DNA of 64,000 nt from Oasisia sp. SBJ-2009 (lineage: Eukaryota > Annelida > Polychaeta > Sabellida > Siboglinidae). Shown here in pieces: positions 26,219 through 37,198 of this stretch. Made by a program: the position numbers and the translations under genes. Under the pieces are notes generated by a model that worked only from the letters and a program-made list of their open reading frames with translations, was not told where the DNA came from and did no database searches. The stretch lies in NCBI GenBank assembly GCA_964017155.1, contig OZ024855.1, forward strand, positions 4,075,690-4,139,689, given 5' to 3'. The number at the start of each line of letters is the position of its first letter. Positions within the stretch are counted from its first letter, which is position 1.

Positions 26219-29200
26219 TCAAGTATCAAATGTTGACAAAAATACTGATATCATAGCAACATTGAGGTGGGTCCGACTTGTACATAAGTGCCAAATAGTG
26301 AAATACTGAAAACAAATTGAGAGTATACGTGCTTTTATGAGAGAATGCGCGTGAAGGTACGCGCCCGCAAGTGTTGGCACTGATGCACAAGTCGGGCCCA
26401 CCTAAATTTTGGTATAATAACTCTATCTTTGCCAACATTTGGTACTTGATTTTGTTCGTTCTATCAATTATAATCATCTTGCGCATATTTATGTTTTATA
26501 TACAGCGCGTCTTAGCAGACTTTTGAGGTCGAAAAGACAGCGCGGTCGGCATAAACAAACTGTTTATCGCTCATTTCGTACGCTCAGCGGAGTAACATGC
26601 ACCGCTGCGCTTGCGACTGGCACAAATCGCGCTGTCTTTTCGACCTCAAAAGTTTGCCAAGACGCGCTGTTTATAATACATAAATACGCGCAAGATGATT
26701 ATAATTGAATGAATTAATTTAATCAAGTATCAAATGTTGACAAAAATACTGATATAATAGCAACATTGAGGTGGGTCCGACTTGTACATAAGTGCCCAAT
26801 AGTGAAATACTGAAAACAAATTGAGAGTATACGTGCTTTTATGAGAGAGTGCGCGTGAAGGTACGAGCCCGCAAGTCTAGGCATTTATGTACAAGTCGGG
26901 CCCACCTCAATTTTGGTATTATAACTGTATCTTGGTCAACATTTGATACTTGATTTTGTTAATTCTATCAATTATAATCATCTTGCGCATATTTATGTTT
27001 TATATACAGCGCGTCTTAGCAGACTTTTGAGGTCGAAAAGACAGCGCGGTCGGCATAAACAAACTGTTTATCGCTCATTTCGTATGCTCAGCGGAGTAAC
27101 ATGCACCGCTGCGCTTGCGACTGGCACAAATCGCGCTGTCTTTTCGACCTCAAAAGTGTGCCAAGACGCGCTGTTTATAAAACATAAATACGCGCAAGAT
27201 GATTATAATTGAATGAATTAATTTAATCAAGTATCAAATGTTGACAAAAATACTGATATAATAGCAACATTGAGGTGGGTCCGACTTGTACTTAAGTACC
27301 AAATAGTGAAATACTGAAAACAAATTGAGAGTATACGTGCTTTTATAAGAGAGTGCGCGTGAAGGTACGAGCCCGCAAGTCTAGGCATTTATGAACAAGT
27401 CGGGCCCACCTCAATTTTGGTATGATAACTGTATCTTTGTCAACATTTGATACTTGATTTTGTTAATTCTATCAATTAAAATCATCTTGCGCATAGTTAT
27501 GTTTTATATACAGCGCGTCTTAGCAGACTTTTGAGGTCGAAAAGACAGCGCGGTCGGCATAAACAAACTGTTTATCGCTCATTTCGTATGCTCAGCGGAA
27601 TAACATGCACCGCTGCGCTTGCGACTGGCACAAATCGCGCTGTCTTTTCGACCTCAAAAGTTTGCCAAGACGCGCTGTTTATAAAACATAGATACGCGCA
27701 AGATGATTATAATTGAATGAATTAATTTAATCAAGTATCAAATGTTGGCAAAAATACTGATATAATAGCAACATTGAGATGGGTCCGACTTGTACGTAAG
27801 TGCCAAATAGTGAAATACTGAAAACAAATTGAGAGTATACGTGCTTTTATGAGAGAGTGCGCGTGAAGGTACGAGCCCGCAAGTCTAGGGATTTATGTAC
27901 AAGTCGGGCCCACCTCAATTTTGGTATTATAACTGTATCTTTGTCAACATTTGATACTTGATTTTGTTAATTCTATCAATTATAATCATCTTGCGCATAT
28001 TTATGTTTTATATACAGCGCGTCTTAGCAGACTTTTGAGGTCGAAAAGACAGCGCGGTCGGCATAAACAAACTGTTTATCGCTCATTTCGTATGCTCAGC
28101 GGAGTAACATGCACCGCTGCGCTTGCGACTGGCACAAATCGCGCTGTCTTTTCGACCTCAAAAGTTTGCCAAGACGCGCTGTTTATAAAACATAAATACG
28201 CGCAAGATGATTATAATTGAATGAATTAATTTAATCAAGTATCAAATGTTGACAAAAATACTGATATCATAGCAACATTGAGGTGGGTCCGACTTGTACA
28301 TAAGTGCCAAATAGTGAAATACTGAAAACTAATTGAGAGTATACGTGCTTTTATGAGAGAGTGCGCGTGAAGGTACGCGCCCGCAAGTCTAGGCATTTAT
28401 GTACAAGTCGGGCCCACCTAAATTTTGGTATTATAACTGTATCTTTGCCAACATTTGATACTTGATTTTGTTAATTCTATTAATTATAATCATCTTGCGC
28501 ATATTTATGTTTTATATACAGCGCGTCTTAGCAGACTTTTGAGGTCGAAAAGACAGCGCGGTCGGCATAAACAAAATGTTTATCGCTCATTTCGTATGCT
28601 CAGCGGAGTAACATGCACCGCTGCGCTTGCGACTGGCACAAATCGCGCTGTCTTTTCGACCTCAAAAGTTTGCCAAGACGCGCTGTTTATAAAACATAAA
28701 TACGCGCAAGATGATTATAATTGAATGAATTAATTTAATCAAGTATCAAATGTTGGCAAAAATACTGATATAATAGCAACATTGAGGTGGGTCCGACTTG
28801 TACATAAGTGCGCAATAATGAAATACTGAAAACAAATTGAGAGTATACGTGCTTTTATGAGAGAGTGCGCGTGAAGGTAGGAGCCCGCAAGTCTAGGCAT
28901 TTATGTACAAGTCGGGCCCACCTCAATTTTGGTATTATAACTGTATCTTGGTCAACATTTGATACTTGATTTTGTTAATTCTATCAATTATAATCATCTT
29001 GCGCATATTTATGTTTTATATACAGCGCGTCTTAGCAGACTATTGAGGTCGAAAAGACAGCGCGGTCGGCATAAACAAACTGTTTATCGCTCATTTCGTA
29101 TGCTCAGCGGAGTAACATGCACCGCTGCGCTTGCGACTGGCACAAATCGCGCTGTCTTTTCGACCTCAAAAGTTTGCCAAGACGCGCTGTTTATAAAACA

Positions 29201-30460
29201 TAAATACGCGCAAGATGATTATAATTGAATGAATTAATTTAATCAAGTATCAAATGTTGACAAAAATACTGATATCATAGCAACATTGAGGTGGGTCCGA
29301 TTTGTACATAAGTGCCAAATAGTGAAATACTGAAAACAAATTGAGAGTATACGTGCTTTTATGAGAGAATGCGCGTGAAGGTACGCGCCCGCAAGTGTTG
29401 GCACTGATGCACAAGTCGGGCCCACCTAAATTTTGGTATAATAACTCTATCTTTGCCAACATTTGGTACTTGATTTTGTTCGTTCTATCAATTATAATCA
29501 TCTTGCGCATATTTATGTTTTATATACAGCGCGTCTTAGCAGACTTTTGAGGTCGAAAAGACAGCGCGGTCGGCATAAACAAACTGTTTATCGCTCATTT
29601 CGTACGCTCAGCGGAGTAACATGCACCGCTGCGCTTGCGACTGGCACAAATCGCGCTGTCTTTTCGACCTCAAACGTTTGCCAAGACGCGCTGTTTATAA
29701 TATATAAATACGCGCAAGATGATTATAATTGAATGAATTAATTTAATCAAGTATCAAATGTTGACAAAAATACTGATATAATAGCAACATTGAGGTGGGT
29801 CCGACTTGTACATAAGTGCCCAATAGTGAAATACTGAAAACAAATTGAGAGTATACGTGCTTTTATGAGAGAGTGCGCGTGAAGGTACGAGCCCGCAAGT
29901 CTAGGCATTTATGTACAAGTCGGGCCCACCTCAATTTTGGTATTATAACTGTATCTTGGTCAACATTTGATACTTGATTTTGTTAATTCTATCAATTATA
30001 ATCATCTTGCGCATATTTATGTTTTATATACAGCGCGTCTTAGCAGACTTTTGAGGTCGAAAAGACAGCGCGGTCGGCATAAACAAACTGTTTATCGCTC
30101 ATTTCGTATGCTCAGCGGAGTAACATGCACCGCTGCGCTTGCGACTGGCACAAATCGCGCTGTCTTTTCGACCTCAAAAGTGTGCCAAGACGCGCTGTTT
30201 ATAAAACATAAATACGCGCAAGATGATTATAATTGAATGAATTAATTTAATCAAGTATCAAATGTTGACAAAAATACTGATATAATAGCAACATTGAGGT
30301 GGGTCCGACTTGTACTTAAGTACCAAATAGTGAAATACTGAAAACAAATTGAGAGTATACGTGCTTTTATAAGAGAGTGCGCGTGAAGGTACGAGCCCGC
30401 AAGTCTAGGCATTTATGAACAAGTCGGGCCCACCTCAATTTTGGTATGATAACTGTATCT
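26219..30460 (+). repeat. Six-unit repeat (3,024-bp offset) within the array
   Basis: The units at 26,439, 26,943 and 27,447 match those at 29,463, 29,967 and 30,471. Shared private markers are GGCACTGATGCAC (near 26,376 and 29,400), the TTATAATA-type change in the right X arm (near 26,672 and 29,696), and AAAAGTGTGCC (near 27,155 and 30,179). The later copy has further changes (TTATAATATATAAA, CAAACGTTTGCC), so it has diverged since duplication. Confidence 0.75.
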
Positions 30461-33400
30461 TTGTCAACATTTGATACTTGATTTTGTTAATTCTATCAAT
30501 TATAATCATCTTGCGCATATTTATGTTTTATATACAGCGCGTCTTAGCAGACTTTTGAGGTCGAAAAGACAGCGCGGTCGGCATAAACAAACTGTTTATC
30601 GCTCATTTCGTATGCTCAGCGGAGTAACATGCACCGCTGCGCTTGCGACTGGCACAAATCGCGCTGTCTTTTCGACCTCAAAAGTTTGCCAAGACGCGCT
30701 GTTTATAAAACATAAATACGCGCAAGATGATTATAATTGAATGAATTAATTTAATCAAGTATCAAATGTTGACAAAAATACTGATATCATAGCAACATTG
30801 AGGTAGGTCCGACTTGTACATAAGTGCCAAATAGTGAAATACTGAAAACTAATTGAGAGTATACGTGCTTTTATGAGAGAGTGCGCGTGAAGGTACGCGC
30901 CCGCAAGTCTAGGCATTTATGTACAAGTCGGGCCCACCTCAATTTTGGTATTATAACTGTATCTTTGCCAACATTTGATACTTGATTTTGTTAATTCTAT
31001 TAATTATAATCATCTTGCGCATATTTATGTTTTATATACAGCGCGTCTTAGCAGACTTTTGAGGTCGAAAAGACAGCGCGGTCGGCATAAACAAAATGTT
31101 TATCGCTCATTTCGTATGCTCAGCGGAGTAACATGCACCGCTGCGCTTGCGACTGGCACAAATCGCGCTGTCTTTTCGACCTCAAAAGTTTGCCAAGACG
31201 CGCTGTTTATAAAACATAAATACGCGCAAGATGATTATAATTGAATGAATTAATTTAATCAAGTATCAAATGTTGGCAAAAATACTGATATAATAGCAAC
31301 ATTGAGGTGGGTCCGACTTGTACATAAGTGCGCAATAATGAAATACTGAAAACAAATTGAGAGTATACGTGCTTTTATGAGAGAGTGCGCGTGAAGGTAG
31401 GAGCCCGCAAGTCTAGGCATTTATGTACAAGTCGGGCCCACCTCAATTTTGGTATTATAACTGTATCTTGGTCAACATTTGATACTTGATTTTGTTAATT
31501 CTATCAATTATAATCATCTTGCGCATATTTATGTTTTATATACAGCGCGTCTTAGCAGACTTTTGAGGTCGAAAAGACAGCGCGGTCGGCATAAACAAAC
31601 TGTTTATCGCTCATTTCGTATGCTCAGCGGAGTAACATGCACCGCTGCGCTTGCGACTGGCACAAATCGCGCTGTCTTTTTGACCTCAAAAGTTTGCCAA
31701 GACGCGCTGTTTATAACACATAAATACGCGCAAGATGATTATAATTCAATGAATTAATTTAATCAAGTATCAAATGTTGACAAAAATACTGATATCATAG
31801 CAACATTGAGGTGGGTCCGACTTGTACATAAGTGCCAAATAGTGAAATACTGAAAACAAATTGAGAGTATACGTGCTTTTATGAGAGAGTGCGCGTGAAG
31901 GTACGCGCCCGCAAGTCTAGGCATTTATGTACAAGTCGGGCCCACCTCAATTTTGGTATTATAACTGTATCGTTGCCAACATTTGATACTTGATTTTGTT
32001 AATTCTATTAATTATAATCATCTTGCGCATATTTATGTTTTATATACAGCGCGTCTTAGCAGACTTTTGAGGTCGAAAAGACAGCGCGGTCGGCATAAAC
32101 AAAATGTTTATCGGTCATTTCGTATGCTCAGCGGAGTAACATGCACCGCTGCGCTTGCGACTGGCACAACTCGCGCTGTCTTTTCGACCTCAAAAGTTTG
32201 CCAAGACGCGCTGTTTATAAAACATAAATACGCGCAAGATGATTATAATTGAATGAATTAATTTAATCAAGTATCAAATGTTGGCAAAAATACTGATATA
32301 ATAGCAACATTGAATTGTGTCCGACTTGTACATAAGTGCCAAATAGTGAAATACTGAAAACAAATTGAGAGTATACGTGCTTTTATGAGAGAGTGCGCGT
32401 GAAGGTACGCGCCCGCAAGTCTAGGCATTTATGTACAAGTCGGGCCCACCTCAATTTTGGTATTATAACTGTATCTTTGCCATCATTTGATACTTGATTT
32501 TGTTAATTCTATTAATTATAATCATCTTGCGCATATTTATGTTTTATATACAGCGCGTCTTAGCAGACTTTTGAGGTCGAAAAGACAGCGCGGTCGGCAT
32601 AAACAAAATGTTTATCGCTCATTTCGTATGCTCAGCGGAGTAACATGCACCGCTGCGCTTGCGACTGGCACAAATCGCGCTGTCTTTTCGACCTCAAAAG
32701 TTTGCCAAGACGCGCTGTTTATAAAACATAAATACGCGCAAGATGATTATAATTGAATGAATTAATTTAATCAAGTATCAAATGTTGGCAAAAATACTGA
32801 TATAATAGCAACATTGAGGTGGGTCCGACTTGTACATAAGTGCGCAATAATGAAATACTGAAAACAAATTGAGAGTATACGTGCTTTTATGAGAGAGTGC
32901 GCGTGAAGGTAGGAGCCCGCAAGTCTAGGCATTTATGTACAAGTCGGGCCCACCTCAATTTTGGTATTATAACTGTATCTTTGTCAACATTTGATACTTG
33001 ATTTTGTTAATTCTATCAATTATAATCATCTTGCGCATATTTATGTTTTATATACAGCGCGTCTTAGCAGACTTTTGAGGTCGAAAAGACAGCGCGGTCG
33101 GCATAAACAAACTGTTTATCGCTCATTTCGTATGCTCAGCGGAGTAACATGCACCGCTGCGCTTGCGACTGGCACAAATCGCGCTGTCTTTTCGACCTCA
33201 AAAGTTTGCCAAGACGCGCTGTTTATAAAACATAAATACGCGCAAGATGATTATAATTGAATGAATTAATTTAATCAAGTATCAAATGTTGACAAAAATA
33301 CTGATATCATAGCAAGATTGAGGTGGGTCCGACTTGTACATAAGTGCCAAATAGTGAAATACTGAAAACTAATTGAGAGTATACGTGCTTTTATGAGAGA

Positions 33401-33905
33401 GTGCGCGTGTAGGTACGCGCCCGCAAGTCTAGGCATTTATGTACAAGTCGGGCCCACCTCAATTTTGGTATTATAACTGTATCTTTGCCAACATTTGATA
33501 CTTGATTTTGTTAATTCTATTAATTATAATCATCTTGCGCATATTTATGTTTTATATACAGCGCGTCTTAGCAGACTTTTGAGGTCGAAAAGACAGCGCG
33601 GTCGGCATAAACAAAATGTTTATCGCTCATTTCGTATGCTCAGCGGAGTAACATGCACCGCTGCGCTTGCGACTGGCACAAATCGCGCTGTCTTTTCGAC
33701 CTCAAAAGTTTGCCAAGACGCGCTGTTTATAAAACATAAATACGCGCAAGATGATTATAATTGATTGAATTAATTTAATCAAGTATCAAATGTTGGCAAA
33801 AATACTGATATAATAGCAACATTGAGGTGGGTCCGACTTGTACATAAGTGCGCAATAATGAAATACTGAAAACAAATTGAGAGTATACGTGCTTTTATGA
33901 GAGAG

Positions 33906-33914
33906 TGCGCGTGA
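33906..33914 (+). repeat. 9-bp target site duplication of LINE copy 1 (TGCGCGTGA)
   Basis: TGCGCGTGA directly precedes the LINE at 33,906-33,914 and recurs directly after it at 36,182-36,190. The same 9-mer flanks copy 2 (37,190-37,198 and 39,466-39,474) and copy 3 (41,482-41,490 and 43,758-43,766). In uninterrupted units it occurs once at this place in loop B, which supports target-site duplication. Confidence 0.8.
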
Positions 33915-36140
33915 CGACAAAAGCACAACAGGCAAGGGACAAGTAAGCCGACCAAGCTGAACATTGCAAAACTAAGTACCACCAGCCATAGGGAGAGTTT
34001 TGAGCAGGAGATAGACAGTGCTCTCGCCCAATGGGAGGAGAAGGAAAACTCAACACCAGATGAGGAATGGGCTGCTCTGCAGCAGGTCGTGTACAACACA
34101 GCCAAGACATATCTTGGCAAGCCAGACAGAAAAGACCAGGACTGGTTCGACCCCAACGACCAGGAGCTACAGAGTCTTATGAACAGAAGAGACCAAGCCC
34201 ACCAGAGAGTGTTGCAAACCAGGAGCACTAGGTCCACCACTGCAGCATACAAAGATGCCTGCAGATTGCTACAAAAACACACGCGTGCACTGAAGTCAGA
34301 CTGGTGGGAAAGGAAGGCAGTGGAGCTGCAGAGAGCTGCTGACAGTAACAACATGAAGGGCTTCTACAATGGGCTGAAGGAAGTGTGGGGTCCCAAAAAG
34401 AAGGGATCTGTTCAACTGAAATCATCAGATGGAATGGAGAACTTCTCTGACAGCAAGAGAGTTGTGGCAAGATGGAGTGAACACTTCCAGAAGCTACTCA
34501 ACGTCCCTGGCGACATAGATCACGAAGCTCTGGACAACATCCCGCAGCGCATTATCAAGACAAGCCTCGATGAGATTCCAACTATGGATGAGATGGCTAG
34601 AGCAATCGCCGGCCTGAAAGATGGCAAAGCACCTGGAGGAGATGGAATTCCTGCAGAAGTATGGAAGCACGGAGGAGAAAATCTGTTCAGCAGACTGCAC
34701 CAACTAATCACCAATGCCTGGGAGGTGGGTTCTGTACCACAAGCATGGAAGGATGCAAGCATTGTAACCATCTACAAGAAAGGTGATCGAACAGACTGTG
34801 GGAACTATAGAGGAATCTCTCTTCTTTCCATAGCAGGCAAGATCTTCGCCAGGATCCTCCTCAACAGACTATCTACTCACATAACACCATAGGTAGTTCC
34901 GGAGACACAATGTGGCTTCAGAGGTAACCGGAGCACCGTGGATATGATATTTTGTCTCCGACAACTACAAGAAAAGTGCATTGAGCAGGACCGACCACTG
35001 TACATGGTATTTGTCGACTTCAGCAAGGCGTTTGATACAGTTGGGAGGACCGGGCTATGGCAGCTACTGAGAAAGTATGGCTGCCCAGAGAAGTTCACAA
35101 CAATGATCGAGGCACTACATACTGGAATGATGGCAAAAGTTAGTGTTGAAGGAGAAGTCTCGGAATCGTTCAGTGTCACAAATGGGGTCAAGCAAGGTTG
35201 TGTACTGGCCCCCACGCTCTTCTCCATTTTCCTATCAGCAATGCTCGACGAGGCTTTCCGAGACATGGGGGATGGCATCTACATACAGTCCAGACAGAAC
35301 GCTGACCTATTCAACGTCGCACACTTCAGAGCAAAGACCAAGACTACTCGGATACTGATGAGAGAGCTGCTATTCGCAGATGACAGTGCACTGGTTGCAC
35401 ACTCTGCTGAAGAGATGCAGAAAATAGTGGATGCTTTCTCCGATGCGTCAAAGAAGTTCGGCCTGAAGATTAACATCAAGAAGACCGAGGTGCTGTACCA
35501 ATCCAACTCTACAAGAACCCGAGAGGAGGATATCATGGTTGATGGAAACAAGCTGAACTCTGTTCTAGAATTCACCTACCTCGGAAGCACTATATCAAGT
35601 GACGGATGCATTGACGACGAAATACAGAGGAGGATGGCCAAGGCTAGTGCATCTTTCGGCCGACTACGCCAGAGACTCTGGAACAACCACCATGTGTCCA
35701 TGCGGGTTAAAGGCAAGATATACCGTGCAATTGTGCTGTCCACCCTCCTATACGGAGCTGAGGCCTGGACAGTGTACAGACGACAGGTTAAAAAGCTACA
35801 TGCCTTCATGATGCGACATCTGCGTTCGATCATGAGGATAACCTGGATGGACAAAGTGACAAACAAGGAAATACTAGAACGAACAGGGCTGCCATCTATG
35901 GAAGATCTTCTGATCAGAAAGAATCTCCGGTGGACTGGACACCTCATGAGGATGTCACCAGACAGGCTACCGAAGCAGGTTCTCTACTCTCAACTGTCTT
36001 CTGGTCAGAGAAAGAGAGGGCGCCCTCGTCTCCGGTTCAAAGATACCATCAAGAGAAACCTAAAGATGAGAGACATAAAGATTGACTCATGGACATCACT
36101 CTCACAGCAGAGAGACAAATGGAGAGCAAGAGTCAAGTGA
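33915..36140 (+). pseudogene. LINE reverse transcriptase, copy 1, interrupted by a nonsense codon
   Basis: The reading frame is open from the truncation point at 33,915 (a satellite TGA lies immediately upstream) to TGA at 36,138-36,140, except for an in-frame TAG at 34,890-34,892. Copies 2 and 3 have GAG (Glu) at that position, so a single G-to-T change split this copy. The catalytic motifs FVDFSKAFD and FADD both lie downstream of the stop. Other differences from copies 2 and 3 are few (for example Asn in place of Thr in the METFSD motif). It cannot make a complete reverse transcriptase without readthrough. Confidence 0.9.
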
Positions 36141-36181
36141 TGGAAGCAGTCTTTGTCGCTTCGCGACCGACAGCACGATGA
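33915..36181 (+). mobile_element. 5'-truncated RTE-like LINE, copy 1
   Basis: A 2,267-bp insertion in loop B of a satellite unit, flanked by TGCGCGTGA on both sides. It holds the linker after the endonuclease, the reverse transcriptase, the C-terminal region and a 41-bp 3' untranslated tail. The tail contains a hairpin GTCGC-ttc-GCGAC at 36,155-36,167 and ends in GATGA rather than poly(A). The endonuclease and 5' leader are missing. The family (RTE-like) is assigned from the style of reverse transcriptase and C-terminal domain; the exact clade is an inference. Confidence 0.9.
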
Positions 36182-37198
36182 TGCGCGTGAAGGTACGAGC
36201 CCGCAAGTCTAGGCATTTATGTACAAGTCGGGCCCACCTCAATTTTGGTATTATAACTGTATCTTGGTCAACATTTGATACTTGATTTTGTTAATTCTAT
36301 CAATTATAATCATCTTGCGCATATTTATGTTTTATATACAGCGCGTCTTAGCAGACTTTTGAGGTCGAAAAGACAGCGCGGTCGGCATAAACAAACTGTT
36401 TATCGCTCATTTCGTATGCTCAGCGGAATAACATGCACCGCTGCGCTTGCGACTGGCACAAATCGCGCTGTCTTTTCGACCTCAAAAGTTTGCCAAGACG
36501 CGCTGTTTATAAAACATAGATACGCGCAAGATGATTATAATTGAATGAATTAATTTAATCAAGTATCAAATGTTGACAAAAATACTGATATCATAGCAAC
36601 ATTGAGGTGGGTCCGACTTGTACATAAGTGCCAAATAGTGAAATACTGAAAACTAATTGAGAGTATACGTGCTTTTATGAGAGAGTGCGCGTGAAGGTAC
36701 GCGCCCGCAAGTCTAGGCATTTATGTACAAGTCGGGCCCACCTCAATTTTGGTATTATAACTGTATCTTTGCCAACATTTGATACTTGATTTTGTTAATT
36801 CTATTAATTATAATCATCTTGCGCATATTTATGTTTTATATACAGCGCGTCTTAGCAGACTTTTGAGGTCGAAAAGACAGCGCGGTCGGCATAAACAAAA
36901 TGTTTATCGCTCATTTCGTATGCTCAGCGGAGTAACATGCACCGCTGCGCTTGCGACTGGCACAAATCGCGCTGTCTTTTCGACCTCAAAAGTTTGCCAA
37001 GACGCGCTGTTTATAAAACATAAATACGCGCAAGATGATTATAATTGAATGAATTAATTTAATCAAGTATCAAATGTTGGCAAAAATACTGATATAATAG
37101 CAACATTGAGGTGGGTCCGACTTGTACATAAGTGCGCAATAATGAAATACTGAAAACAAATTGAGAGTATACGTGCTTTTATGAGAGAGTGCGCGTGA
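36182..37198 (+). repeat. Satellite array, block 2 (two units between LINE copies 1 and 2)
   Basis: Just over two 504-bp units in the same orientation and register as block 1. The first unit carries GGAATAACATG and ATAGATACGCGC, a combination otherwise typical of the left array (for example at 5,767). The second carries the central-domain markers CTATTAATT and ACAAAATG. Confidence 0.95.

Larger units (their letters stand above)
1..33914 (+). repeat. 504-bp satellite array, block 1 (about 67 units)
   Basis: Tandem units of 503-505 bp run head to tail with no interruption; landmark motifs such as AATCAAGTATCAAATGTTG recur at 1, 502, 1011 and so on. Units differ by a handful of substitutions. 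Typical length variants are an extra base in GAGGATGGG (for example near 551) and an extra A in GGCAAAAAATAC (for example near 3,045), which give 505-bp units. Variant combinations recur in ordered blocks, so the array has higher-order structure. The units contain no recognisable protein domain. This is satellite DNA by size, copy number and homogeneity; whether it is centromeric, subtelomeric or interstitial cannot be told from sequence alone. Confidence 0.97.

Noticed and set aside
1..33914. CRISPR array or integron-like cassette array
   Set aside because: Units are 504 bp without short repeat/unique spacer alternation, and the rest of the window is clearly animal DNA.
33779..34354. 191-codon minus-strand frame over each LINE copy's left end
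   Set aside because: It lies antisense to the reverse transcriptase and runs into satellite; low-complexity Ser/Leu-rich composition is typical of an antisense shadow.
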